From: JAHJUB01 sp041653615 [NCBI: Candidatus Ratteibacteria bacterium]
GTDB lineage: Bacteria; Ratteibacteria; UBA8468; MWAK01
Assembly (NCBI GenBank): GCA_041653615.1
Contig: JBAZEZ010000002.1
Coordinates: 74,104 to 138,103 of the forward strand
Reading direction: 5' to 3'
Length of the DNA stretch: 64,000 nucleotides
Shown: in pieces, positions 8,442 to 16,180 of the stretch
Layout of the letters: every line of letters begins with the position of its first letter
Position numbering within the stretch: position 1 is the stretch's first letter
Made by a program: the position numbers and the translations under genes
The notes under the pieces: model-generated
What the model was told of the DNA's origin: nothing
The model's input: only the letters and a program-made list of their open reading frames with translations
Database searches by the model: none

Positions 8442-8900
8442 ATGGACAAGATGGAAACAAACGAACTGGAAAGGGAGATTCTCAACCTGGCCGGGGAAAT
8501 CCGGCAGAAAAACTTGCCGGAAAGCGTGGTCCCGGCAACCCTGTCCATCTTGCAATATTTCTCTCCCCTGCGGGGAGAGGACAAAGGTGAGAGGGGAAAC
8601 CGGCGCTCCCTTCTCCCAATCCTTGTTACCCTGCTCCTGCTTTTCCTCTTCATCCCCTTCTTCTCCTTCAATTCGGAACCGGCGCTAAACGTTATCCGGC
8701 TGGTTTTGCTCCTGTTTTCAATCGCGGCGGGAACCGCTCTCTTTTTTAAACCGGAAACAATGGTCGGGATAGACCGGAAAATTCTGGGCGGCCGGTTAAA
8801 CCGCATCGGACCGGCCGCCACCCATTCCCAGGAAATTTTACTCTTTCGGCTTCAATCAATATACTTCATACTAATAGCTATTTTCATCTGTAAACTGTAG
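8442..8900 (+). CDS. small membrane protein of unknown function with in-frame repeat insertion
   Basis: 152 residues, not recognised. An acidic N-terminal helix (residues 1-40) is followed by SPLRGEDKGERG (about 41-53), which is the translation of a CTCTCCCC...GGGGAGAGG repeat. Two hydrophobic segments follow (about 57-75 and 85-105) and a third at the C-terminus. The repeat is in frame, so either the protein tolerates it or the gene is decaying. It sits between frr and the prepilin cluster. An alternative ATG lies three codons in (8451). Confidence 0.6.
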   Translation: MDKMETNELEREILNLAGEIRQKNLPESVVPATLSILQYFSPLRGEDKGERGNRRSLLPILVTLLLLFLFIPFFSFNSEPALNVIRLVLLLFSIAAGTALFFKPETMVGIDRKILGGRLNRIGPAATHSQEILLFRLQSIYFILIAIFICKL

Positions 8901-8990
8901 GGGTCGGATTCATCCGACCCGAACGCTGTCATTCCCGCATGCTTCGTCTCGCCATAGCCTTGGCGAAGGCGGATTTTAGGCGGGAATCCA
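8897..8990 (+). repeat. Two adjacent palindromic repeats (GTCGGATTCATCCGAC; GTCATTCCCGC)
   Basis: GTAG plus GGGTCGGAT/ATCCGACCC at 8897-8920 is followed by a GTCATTCCCGC...GCGGGAATCCA element at 8928-8990. The first module recurs at 26700-26720. Confidence 0.75.
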
Positions 8991-9014
8991 CACCGAAAAA
9001 ACCGGAGGCTGAAA

Positions 9015-9734
9015 ATGCGTAAAAAAAACGGTTTCACCTTAATCGAACTTCTGGTAGTTATTGCTATCATGGTTATCCTGGCAGCAATACTGATACCTGG
9101 CGTTACGACGGCAATGAAACAGGCAAAATCCAATCGTGCCGTTTCGGAAATGCAGCACCTGACAACCGTAATCACCCAGGTATATAGTGAGGTGGGGTAT
9201 TATGTCCGGCTGGAAGATTTAGCTGAATCCAATCAAACAAATGTTAGAAGATGGATATCCAGTGATTATACAAATGGACTTAGTGACGGTGATGTCCCTG
9301 CTCTTAATACCTTAAGTTACACTGTGGATGCTAGTGATGTTTCGGCTATGTGGGCCGGACCTTACACAACCTATAAGTCTTACTGTGCAACTATCGCTGC
9401 TAATTCCACTACTCCTGGCGGTTTAAGACCACTTGACCCGTGGGGGACAATGGGTAATTCAGGCACCAATAATGGACAATACCGGATGTTTTGGATTACT
9501 AAAATTGCTTTTCCCAACCTGGTGCCAGCCGGCGCCAACGGCGCAATGGTTATCATTTCTGCCGGCGCCGACGGTATACTGCAATCCTGCGCTACAAACA
9601 AAACTACTCCGGCACTTACAAAATCCACCGCTCCATTCCCTGATGCAAGTATCAATTTCACATATTTTGAACCAACAAACACAAATATTACCGAAAAAGA
9701 CCCTTATTACATCTTTAACGCCGGCATACAGTAA
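9015..9734 (+). CDS. type II secretion/type IV pilus major prepilin-like protein (GspG-like)
   Basis: 239 residues. A short basic leader MRKKNG is followed by FTLIELLVVIAIMVILAAILIPG, the class III prepilin cleavage site and hydrophobic helix with Glu at mature position 5. The body resembles GspG-type pseudopilins (QVYSEVGYYVRLEDLAE, LRPLDPWGT). It should be cleaved by a prepilin peptidase and polymerise in a pseudopilus or pilus. It is the first of four exported-filament genes; no ATPase or platform gene is in the window. SD: CCGGAGGC. Confidence 0.9.
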   Translation: MRKKNGFTLIELLVVIAIMVILAAILIPGVTTAMKQAKSNRAVSEMQHLTTVITQVYSEVGYYVRLEDLAESNQTNVRRWISSDYTNGLSDGDVPALNTLSYTVDASDVSAMWAGPYTTYKSYCATIAANSTTPGGLRPLDPWGTMGNSGTNNGQYRMFWITKIAFPNLVPAGANGAMVIISAGADGILQSCATNKTTPALTKSTAPFPDASINFTYFEPTNTNITEKDPYYIFNAGIQ

Positions 9735-9744
9735 TGGTTTAGCG

Positions 9745-9811
9745 TGTCATTCTGAGCGTAGCGAAGAATCTCATAACTATAGAGCCTTTACAACTACGGT
9801 TCAGGATGACA
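9745..9811 (+). repeat. GTCATTCTGAGC...CAGGATGACA repeat
   Basis: Outer inverted repeat GTCATTCTGAG / CAGGATGAC with the characteristic GCGAAGAATCT word. Related copies: 39477-39549 and 43830-43900. Confidence 0.8.
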
Positions 9812-9821
9812 AATAATATAA

Positions 9822-11486
9822 ATGGCCAAAATATTAAAAAATAATCGTGGTATGGCGTTGGTGGTGGCGCTTCTGACATCTTTTATACTCTTGGCATTAG
9901 TTGGCAGTCTTTTCTGGATAATTGCTTCCACTTCCAGGCAGGCTGAATACGCCAAAAATTCCGCCATCGCTCTGAATTTGGCCGAAGCCGGAACCGCGGA
10001 TGCCATTTACCGGCTTAATCATTGCGGAACCGATGGCATCGGTAATTATCCATTTGCCCTCTCTACTAATCCTTTCGGAACTTCTAATTTTACTTCTTTA
10101 CCGGTAGATATTCTTAATACCTCGTCTTATGCTGGTTTACAAGACCCTGTAATTTCCGGTACTCTTAATAATGGAAATTATTATGTTGGACTAATCGATA
10201 ACGCCACCGAAACTGACACAATTATTGCCGTAGGTTTCTATAAAGGAGTTCGACGTATTTTGACTGTGCCGCTGAGAGGAAATAATGATATAACCTTTGC
10301 ACGACAACCAATATCTCCGCCTACGGGTAGTGTTACCCAGGGAATATCTGAGGCATTTAATAAGCACGTCATTTATGCCGGAATCGTCGTTTACAACGCC
10401 GGAACAGTAAACGGAAACATTACTTCTACCAATGACATACTTACCGCAATTACTACTAATACAGGGGTAACCAAAACGAGGGTTTCAAGTATTGATAATA
10501 CTTATTTTCCTATCCTTACTTCTCTTGCAGCTTTACCCGTTCCAAGTTGGACTCGTACATACACAGACGGTTTTCGTCCCGGTCCTGTAGCATTTACTGC
10601 TGATTATCCTGGTTCCACATATAACGCGACAACTGATACCTATACTTTTCCTACCGGTATTCTTATCGCTGGTACTAATCTTGAATTCATTACCGGATCT
10701 AATCCTGTTCCGGTAGTCGACATATCTTCCCTTACCGCAATAAATAGTTCCATAAAAACATCCGGCAATTTAACTTTAAGCGGCACAAAAACCATTGGAA
10801 CCGGGGTTGTTTTCCAACCCTCCGGTACAATAACAGTCGACAATAACACAATTATTAACGGCGACCTCATCGTTGAAGGTGTACCCTTAACTTTAAATAA
10901 CAACAACATCACCGTAAATGGAGCCGTTCTTTGTGATAATGCCATAATTATATCAAACAACACTACCATCTATGCTTCGACAAGCAATAGAGAAGCCGCC
11001 ATTTTGATGGAATCTGTTACCGGTGATACCGTTACTATTTCTGTCAGTCCGGCTATTACGTTAGGCGCAAACCAAATAGCGGCAGTTATCGCTTACTCAA
11101 ACGCGGGGGCGGTTGGAGTGAGCGTAAACGCGAATTTAACTCCCACGATGAATTCCAGCCAATCTAGTATCATTGCTTACGCTGGTTCGAATACCGCTAA
11201 CATAAAAATAGGAGATAGTGCGGCGACAAATGTTAACGGTCTTGTTTATGCATATAGCATTGATGCTGTAAATGTAGGAAATATTACATTGGGCGCTTCT
11301 GCGGGTAATATCAACGGCGCATTGGTTGCCGACGGGACAGTCGCCTTAAGCGGCGGCGGCAACTTAATCTTAAGTTATGAAATTTCTTCATTCACCGGTG
11401 CGAGTTTAAGTAACGATATCTTCTCCGGTTTTTCCGGCGGGCGCAGGGCATACGTGCCGGTGTGGCAGGGATGGAAATTAAGATGA
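9822..11486 (+). CDS. PilX-like minor pilin protein with large parallel-beta repeat region
   Basis: 554 residues. The N-terminus NNRGMALVVALLTSFILLALVGSL is the PilX/GspK-type signal and transmembrane helix, followed by QAEYAKNSAIALNLAEAG as in PilX_N proteins. From about residue 180 the chain is rich in Asn, Thr, Gly and Val with regular short strands (VNGNITSTND, GNLTLSGTKTIG, NGDLIVEGVPLTLNNNNITVNG). This suggests a beta-solenoid that would be displayed at the cell surface. The C-terminus ends RRAYVPVWQGWKLR. The stop overlaps the next prepilin start (ATGA). Function as tip adhesin or assembly factor is inference. Confidence 0.8.
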   Translation: MAKILKNNRGMALVVALLTSFILLALVGSLFWIIASTSRQAEYAKNSAIALNLAEAGTADAIYRLNHCGTDGIGNYPFALSTNPFGTSNFTSLPVDILNTSSYAGLQDPVISGTLNNGNYYVGLIDNATETDTIIAVGFYKGVRRILTVPLRGNNDITFARQPISPPTGSVTQGISEAFNKHVIYAGIVVYNAGTVNGNITSTNDILTAITTNTGVTKTRVSSIDNTYFPILTSLAALPVPSWTRTYTDGFRPGPVAFTADYPGSTYNATTDTYTFPTGILIAGTNLEFITGSNPVPVVDISSLTAINSSIKTSGNLTLSGTKTIGTGVVFQPSGTITVDNNTIINGDLIVEGVPLTLNNNNITVNGAVLCDNAIIISNNTTIYASTSNREAAILMESVTGDTVTISVSPAITLGANQIAAVIAYSNAGAVGVSVNANLTPTMNSSQSSIIAYAGSNTANIKIGDSAATNVNGLVYAYSIDAVNVGNITLGASAGNINGALVADGTVALSGGGNLILSYEISSFTGASLSNDIFSGFSGGRRAYVPVWQGWKLR

Positions 11487-11971
11487 GAAAAGAGATTGCC
11501 GCGCTGAACTACGCTCGCAATGACAAACGAGCTGGATATACGCTGATTGAAGCAGTGTTGGCAGTGGTAGTTATAACCATAGCAGTTGCCGCCACCCTGG
11601 TTATTATGGCAAAAATGATGGGTTATACTGCTAACAAGGGCCAGGCGGTTGATATCTCTAACGCGATTACAATCAGCCAGATGGCGATAGATGGAATACG
11701 GGACCAGAAATTTCCCCCAACTTCTCAAATTGGAAACCTCAGCGAAATCACTGATGGCGACAGCATAATTTCCGGTATCCATTATACCTATTCAACCACA
11801 ATTCAAGCATCTGATAATAGTAACCCATCTGCCACTGAATACGGAAGCGTTACCGGTGATTTGATGCCGGATTCACAGCATAACCTTTTAGAGGTTACAG
11901 TAACGGTTTATAAAAACGGAAAGCAGATTTTACATACGGTGACGTATAAAACAAGGAACGGGTATTATTAA
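11483..11971 (+). CDS. minor prepilin (PilV/GspI-like) with repeat-derived leader
   Basis: 162 residues. Prepilin motif AGYTLIEAVLAVVVITIAV. I chose ATG 11483, which overlaps the upstream stop as ATGA. The resulting leader of about 18 residues includes KEIAALNYARND, encoded by a dispersed GAGATTGCCGCGC...GCTCGCAATGACA repeat also found at the start of the next gene. The body ends in a beta-rich C-terminus typical of minor pseudopilins. In-frame GTG 11462 and ATG 11471 are alternatives. Confidence 0.8.
   Translation: MRKEIAALNYARNDKRAGYTLIEAVLAVVVITIAVAATLVIMAKMMGYTANKGQAVDISNAITISQMAIDGIRDQKFPPTSQIGNLSEITDGDSIISGIHYTYSTTIQASDNSNPSATEYGSVTGDLMPDSQHNLLEVTVTVYKNGKQILHTVTYKTRNGYY
11492..11524 (+). 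repeat. GAGATTGCCGCGC...GCTCGCAATGACA repeat, copy 1
   Basis: 33-bp sequence repeated almost exactly at 12001-12033. Both copies lie in frame inside prepilin leader peptides. Confidence 0.8.
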
Positions 11972-11972
11972 A

Positions 11973-12782
11973 ATGAAAAAGCGAGATTGCTGTAAAAACG
12001 AGATTGCCGCGCTGAACTACGCTCGCAATGACACTGCCCCCCCACCACGCCTCCCCCGCCAGGGGGGAGGATACAAAAAAGGGTTTACGCTGATTGAGAT
12101 GCTGACAACAACCGCGATTATGGTTATTGTCTTCGGCTTATTGGCGCTTATCTTCGGCCGGGCAACCACTATCCATAAAGTCGTGCGCAGCGGCGGGGAT
12201 GCGGAAAATTTCGGTATTTACCTGATAAATACAATAATTTACGGACCCGGAACAAATAGAGAAGAAGGTCTGATTGGCGTGGAAAACGTTATCCATCCAG
12301 AAAACAGCTTCGACGCTACTTTTACTGGGCTTGACCCAACAGTCGCCTCAGAAGCCGGTATTAATTACCCCCCAATAAATCCGCCAGACCAACGCTTCTG
12401 TGGTCCTTATCTCTATCTGGGATTTAAAACAAAAGGTAGTGCAAAAAACATTCTTTACCGGATGGCTATTGCCAACACTACTACCGCTTATTCAATTTAC
12501 CGTGATAACGGAGTAAATTATGACTTTGCCGACATTGGCGCTAACTATTTTGACCTAAAACCAACTTGGGCAAAAGATAGACAATTACAGGTTTTAAACA
12601 CATCCGGATTTTATTATTACAAAATAGATGCATCAGGAAATCCGCAACCGATTACTGATGCGATTAATGACCCGATATACTTTGTTGGTATTAAACTTGT
12701 GCTTAAAAGCATACTCCAAAATACCCAGGAAGCAGTGACGCTTTACCGATGCGTGCGGATTAGAAATCAGATAGATTTTTAG
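11973..12782 (+). CDS. minor prepilin (PilW/GspJ-like) with unusually long repeat-derived leader
   Basis: 269 residues. Class III signal KKGFTLIEMLTTTAIMVIVFGLLAL. The leader before the cleavage Gly is about 37 residues, against 6-15 normally. It consists of two repeat translations: NEIAALNYARND and APPPRLPRQGGG (a CTCCCCC..GGGGGAGG palindrome). A start closer to the helix would require a non-ATG codon. The body has an Asn/Tyr-rich globular domain. Only one base separates the upstream stop from this start. Confidence 0.8.
   Translation: MKKRDCCKNEIAALNYARNDTAPPPRLPRQGGGYKKGFTLIEMLTTTAIMVIVFGLLALIFGRATTIHKVVRSGGDAENFGIYLINTIIYGPGTNREEGLIGVENVIHPENSFDATFTGLDPTVASEAGINYPPINPPDQRFCGPYLYLGFKTKGSAKNILYRMAIANTTTAYSIYRDNGVNYDFADIGANYFDLKPTWAKDRQLQVLNTSGFYYYKIDASGNPQPITDAINDPIYFVGIKLVLKSILQNTQEAVTLYRCVRIRNQIDF
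12001..12075 (+). repeat. GAGATTGCCGCGC repeat, copy 2, plus CTCCCCC/GGGGGAGG palindrome
   Basis: Second copy of the prepilin-leader repeat, directly followed by a C-rich palindrome (CCTCCCCC...GGGGGGAGG). Both are translated as part of the long leader. Confidence 0.75.
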
Positions 12783-12786
12783 TTAT

Positions 12787-12838
12787 TACTACCCCTCCAT
12801 CCCCTCACCTCCCCTCTCCCCCAAGGAGAGAGGGATAA
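12787..12838 (+). repeat. CCTCACC...CTCTCCCC/GGAGAGAGGG repeat
   Basis: Intergenic copy of the C-rich palindrome family (CCCCTCACCTCCCCTCTCC...GGAGAGAGGGATAAAAG) between the last prepilin and cmk. Confidence 0.7.
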
Positions 12839-12858
12839 AAGATTTAAAATGAAAAATT

Positions 12859-13605
12859 ATGAAATACATAATTGCGATTGACGGGCCGGCCGGCGCCGGG
12901 AAAAGCACGGTTGCCAAAGCCTTGGCCCAAAAATTAGGTTTTTTCTACCTGGATACCGGGGCGCTTTACCGCACCCTTACCTACAAAGCTCTGCAAAAAG
13001 GCCTTGACCTGGAAAATGAAAAAACACTGGCCGCGCTTGCCCACGCGACCAAAATTGACCTGCAGGATAAAGTGGACGGGCTGCACGTCTTTATGGACGA
13101 CCAGGAAGTAACCGACCAAATACGCACTCCGGAAGTAACGCGAAGCACCTTCTACATCGCCCGCTCCCCGGAAGTACGCCAGGCCATCCTCCCGTTACAG
13201 CGAAAATTTGGCGAAAGGGCAAATCTGGTAGTTGAGGGCAGGGATACGACCACGGTGGTTTTTCCGAATGCAACGCTTAAGATTTATCTGGACGCAAACT
13301 TGGGAACGCGCGCAAAAAGGCGGGGCAAAGACCTGACCAAGGCAGGCGTGGAGCAATCAATTACCAAAATTGCGGAGGAGGTAGCGGAGCGAGACAACCA
13401 TGACCGTTCCCGCTCCGTCGCCCCTTTGCGGCAGGCAGAAGATGCCTTCTACCTTGACACCACAAACCTTTCCATTACCGAGGTGGTTGAACGCCTGGCT
13501 TCGCTTTTTTATTCATCCGTTCCTTCATTTGTTCGCGAAACTGTGGATTCATCTTCATCCGCTGTTCGGCCATGCTGTAAAGACCCCGGCGAACTTCCTG
13601 AGTAA
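12859..13605 (+). CDS. cmk: cytidylate kinase
   Basis: 248 residues. P-loop IDGPAGAGKSTVAKALA at residue 5, LDTGALYRTLTY, and the NMP-binding VVEGRDTTTVVFP; the C-terminal lid is RDNHDRSRSVAPLR. It converts CMP/dCMP to the diphosphate. The conserved fold ends around residue 218 (LSITEVVERLASLF). The last 25-30 residues (SSVPSFVRETVDSSSS...) are not family-like and are read antisense through the 3' end of the convergent Spy-like gene, a 131-bp tail-to-tail overlap. Confidence 0.94.
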   Translation: MKYIIAIDGPAGAGKSTVAKALAQKLGFFYLDTGALYRTLTYKALQKGLDLENEKTLAALAHATKIDLQDKVDGLHVFMDDQEVTDQIRTPEVTRSTFYIARSPEVRQAILPLQRKFGERANLVVEGRDTTTVVFPNATLKIYLDANLGTRAKRRGKDLTKAGVEQSITKIAEEVAERDNHDRSRSVAPLRQAEDAFYLDTTNLSITEVVERLASLFYSSVPSFVRETVDSSSSAVRPCCKDPGELPE

Positions 13606-14080
13606 AATGCCGGTTAAAAAGGTAGTATTTTGCCTGTTTCTCCAAAGGCAGAATTTCCAGAACATTATTGGTTAACCCCTTTTCCTTTGCCTGATATTTA
13701 TCATCCAAGGTCTTTATTCCGGCAACCGCCTTTTTTAATTCATTTCCCGACGTCCCTTTTTTAACCAATTCCGCAAGATTATCCAGCGCCTTGTCACGCG
13801 CTTGGAAATATTCCTTGCGTCCGGCGTCCCTTGCTTGAATGGCCGGCGCCAATTTATTCGCCTCTTCGGTTGTCAAGTCAAGAAACTCAATCAACTTGTA
13901 GAAACGTACCGAGGCCATTCGGTCTCCGGCCTTTCCATCCTTTTGGGACATCATGCAATTCGGCATCATTCCCCGGGACCCGATTCCCGGTCCCTTCCCT
14001 TCCGTCTGACCCGGTGCGCTGTAAGCCATAATCGGCCAGAACGCAACGGCGCAGATTAGAAGCAATGTTATCTTCTTCAT
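13475..14080 (-). CDS. Spy/CpxP-ZraP-like periplasmic LTXXQ-type protein
   Basis: 201 residues with a signal peptide (MKKITLLLICAVAFWPIMAYSA). A Met/Gly-rich segment (GIGSRGMMPNCMMSQK) precedes a helical region with LDLTTEEANKLAP, the LTxEQ-type motif, and coiled helices to a basic C-terminus. Relatives act as periplasmic chaperones or metal-binding partners of envelope-stress systems. Very strong SD (GAGGAGGTGATATCG). It lies downstream of a sigma/anti-sigma pair in the same direction and so is a plausible sensor or target. The 3' end overlaps cmk antisense. Confidence 0.75.
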   Translation of the reverse strand: MKKITLLLICAVAFWPIMAYSAPGQTEGKGPGIGSRGMMPNCMMSQKDGKAGDRMASVRFYKLIEFLDLTTEEANKLAPAIQARDAGRKEYFQARDKALDNLAELVKKGTSGNELKKAVAGIKTLDDKYQAKEKGLTNNVLEILPLEKQAKYYLFNRHFTQEVRRGLYSMAEQRMKMNPQFREQMKERMNKKAKPGVQPPR

Positions 14081-14100
14081 TCGATATCACCTCCTCGGTA

Positions 14101-14132
14101 TGGATTCCCGCCTACTATCCGCGGGAATGACA
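14101..14132 (+). repeat. ATTCCCGC/GCGGGAAT palindrome
   Basis: TGGATTCCCGC and GCGGGAATGACA surround a short spacer, between anti-sigma and the Spy-like gene. Confidence 0.75.
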
Positions 14133-14143
14133 ACATGTTTAAT

Positions 14144-14629
14144 TTATATTTCATTCAAAATCTTGAAAAAGGTTTCCTGTTCTTCAACCGAAAGGTTTTC
14201 AATAAAATACTGATAATCCGTTGAATTCGGAAAGTTGACGTCAAAAAATTCACCCTCCGATACGCCGGCCAATAAATTAGCGCCGGAACTATTCGGAACC
14301 GGAACAGATAAAGAAGCGTTACGGAATTTAATAATCCCGATTGTCAGAAGCAGGCAAACCGCAAGCGCGGCCGGAGCCAAAATTGTCCGCCGCAAAACCG
14401 GGAATGCCATTTTCCTTTTTTCAGGCACGAACCGTTTGAATGCCGGTAGAACCGGAACCGGTTCCAAAGGCAGCGTGGAAAATAAATGCCTCACGTCCCG
14501 GTAATCTTCCAGTGCCTTCCGGCATCCGGCGCATTCTTCCAGGTGCGTTTGCAAAATATTTTCTTGTCTGGAAGTATTTTCACCCTCCAAACTTAAAACT
14601 ATCAATCGTTCAAACTCTTTACAATTCAT
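14144..14629 (-). CDS. zinc-finger anti-sigma factor (membrane-bound)
   Basis: 161 residues. The N-terminal cytoplasmic zf-HC2/ASD module shows MNCKEFE...H..ECAGCRKALE, the His-x3-Cys-x2-Cys zinc motif. One transmembrane helix (about residues 84-103, LAPAALAVCLLLTIGIIKF) leads to a short periplasmic domain. It should sequester the sigma factor encoded just upstream, with which it overlaps by 11 bp. The periplasmic tail is rich in acidic and aromatic residues (YQYFIENLSVEEQETFF) and could contact the Spy-like protein. Confidence 0.88.
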   Translation of the reverse strand: MNCKEFERLIVLSLEGENTSRQENILQTHLEECAGCRKALEDYRDVRHLFSTLPLEPVPVLPAFKRFVPEKRKMAFPVLRRTILAPAALAVCLLLTIGIIKFRNASLSVPVPNSSGANLLAGVSEGEFFDVNFPNSTDYQYFIENLSVEEQETFFKILNEI

Positions 14630-15140
14630 GGCTTGCCTTCATTTCCTTTCGTAAATTCTGCAAACCGAAAAAATAATGGGTACGGGCAGTGGCCGGCCTG
14701 CAGCCCAGCACCCGGGCAACCTCAATAAATGACAAATTTTCATAAAGCCGGAGGTGAACAACTGCCTTCTGCCTGGGCGGTAAAAAATCCAGTAACCGTT
14801 GGATGTCCGCTTCCTTTTCTTCCCGCTGAAAAATCTGAGCCGGATTTTCATCTTTTGACCTTATTGTTTCCGGTTTTTCCAATGTTTGCACCGGACGTTT
14901 CCGTTTTAACGCCCGAAAAGCGAAATTGAGCGCAATCCGGTAAATGTAAGTTGAAAAATTAGCTTCCCGCCGAAAACGACCTTGATGTTCATATGCCGCC
15001 AAAAAAGTTTCCTGGGTGATATCTTTTGCCTCTTCTTTATTACCGACTATTCTTAAAGCCAGTCGGTAAATACGTTCCTGATTTTCCCGCACAATGATTT
15101 CAAAATCCGCTTCATTCATAAACATTAGATACCCGGCCAT
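14619..15140 (-). CDS. ECF-family RNA polymerase sigma factor
   Basis: About 166-173 residues. Region 2 is visible as ERIYRLALRIVGNKEEAKDITQETFLAAY with the -10 recognition segment FSTYIYRIALNFAF. Region 4 is LPPRQKAVVHLRLYENLSFIEVARVLGC with a helix-turn-helix. It is the first gene of a sigma/anti-sigma/Spy-like operon. Starts at 15140, 15125 or 15119 are possible; 15119 (MNEADFE) gives the most typical N-terminus, and none has a clear SD. A terminator for ilvE lies just upstream, so it has its own promoter. Confidence 0.9.
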   Translation of the reverse strand: MAGYLMFMNEADFEIIVRENQERIYRLALRIVGNKEEAKDITQETFLAAYEHQGRFRREANFSTYIYRIALNFAFRALKRKRPVQTLEKPETIRSKDENPAQIFQREEKEADIQRLLDFLPPRQKAVVHLRLYENLSFIEVARVLGCRPATARTHYFFGLQNLRKEMKASHEL

Positions 15141-15158
15141 GGAAAAATGTTTAATTAA

Positions 15159-15202
15159 AAAATAAGGGCGGGGTATTCCAACGAATACACCGCCCTTATT
15201 TT
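15159..15202 (-). terminator. Rho-independent terminator of ilvE
   Basis: A perfect 13-bp inverted repeat, AAAATAAGGGCGG / CCGCCCTTATTTT, with an additional inner GTATTC/GAATAC stem. On the minus strand it is followed by TTTTTTAATTAA. It isolates ilvE from the sigma-factor operon. Confidence 0.88.
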
Positions 15203-15211
15203 AAGCATTTT

Positions 15212-15263
15212 GTAGGGGCGGGGTTACATCCCCGCCCGGGAGGGGACGCAGCCCCTCCCCTAC
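15212..15263 (+). repeat. Two-hairpin GTAG...CTAC repeat
   Basis: GTAGGGGCGGGG..CCCCGCCC joined directly to GGGAGGGG..CCCCTCCCCTAC. This is the same outer modules as 17077-17164 without the middle hairpin. Confidence 0.8.
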
Positions 15264-15264
15264 A

Positions 15265-16137
15265 TTAAATTAGCGTACCTTCCGATTTAGTAAGCCGACG
15301 GAAAAGACTGATTAGTTTGCCGGTATACAAACCGGGCTTGCCGTCTGCGATACTGCGGCCGTCAATCTTGGTTATCGGCACTATCTCCGCGGCGGAACCG
15401 GTTAAAAATACTTCATCGGCGTTAAAAAGGTCGTGCCGGGTAAAAGGAATCTCCCGACTTATAAGACCGGCTTTGGAAGCCAACCCCATCACCACGTCCC
15501 GGGTGATTCCTTCCAGGATGCCCAGGTAAAGAGGCGGCGTAACTAATTCCTTACCGCGCACCAGGAAAATATTATCGCCGGTACATTCCAGAACCAGGCC
15601 TTCCTCATTCAACATTAACGCTTCGGAAACTCCGGCGTTATTCCCTTCAATCTTGGCCATGATGTTATTCAAGTAGTTAAGAGATTTGACGGCCGGACTC
15701 ATCATTTCCACGCCGTTGCGCCGGGTTGGTACGGTAATGATGTCCATGCCTTTCCGGCATAATTCCTCAGGGTAAAGCTGAATCTTGTTGGTGATGATGA
15801 AATATGTCGGCCGCGGACATTTACGCGGGTCAAGCCCAAGGTCACCCTTACCCCGGGTAACCACCACCCGGATGTAAGCATCACGGAGCTTATTGGCTTT
15901 AAGGGTCTCCAGGATTTTCCGGGTCATCTCCTCCGGAGTTATCCCTATCTGAAGTAATATAGTCTTGGCCGAACGATAGAGCCGTCGGATATGCTCTTCC
16001 AAGCGAAAAACACGACCGTTATAGGCCCGGATTCCCTCGAAAACACCATCACCGTAAAGGAGACCGTGGTCAAAGACCGAAACAACGGCCTTTTCTTCCG
16101 GAACCAGCTTTCCGTTCAAACAGATTAACAACCCCAT
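15265..16137 (-). CDS. ilvE: branched-chain-amino-acid aminotransferase
   Basis: 290 residues, fold type IV PLP enzyme. Markers: FDHGLLYGDGVFEGIRAYNG near residue 21, the PLP Lys in AVKSLNYLNN (about residue 155), EALMLNEEGLVLECTGDNIF, and EIVPITKIDGR. It carries out the last step of Ile/Leu/Val synthesis, matching the ilv/leu genes at 56-62 kb. The SD is GGAGGAGG. A possible promoter (TTGATA, 17 bp, TACTTT on minus) touches the edge of the fold-back element at 16181. A D-amino-acid transaminase-like activity is a weaker alternative. Confidence 0.92.
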   Translation of the reverse strand: MGLLICLNGKLVPEEKAVVSVFDHGLLYGDGVFEGIRAYNGRVFRLEEHIRRLYRSAKTILLQIGITPEEMTRKILETLKANKLRDAYIRVVVTRGKGDLGLDPRKCPRPTYFIITNKIQLYPEELCRKGMDIITVPTRRNGVEMMSPAVKSLNYLNNIMAKIEGNNAGVSEALMLNEEGLVLECTGDNIFLVRGKELVTPPLYLGILEGITRDVVMGLASKAGLISREIPFTRHDLFNADEVFLTGSAAEIVPITKIDGRSIADGKPGLYTGKLISLFRRLTKSEGTLI

Positions 16138-16180
16138 TGTTTTTCCTCCTCCAAAAGTATTTCAATTATTTTTCATTATC

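Noticed and set aside
7703-8990. Possible CRISPR array from repeated motifs
   Set aside because: Repeats are palindromes of different families with irregular spacing, with no regular spacers and no cas genes in the window.
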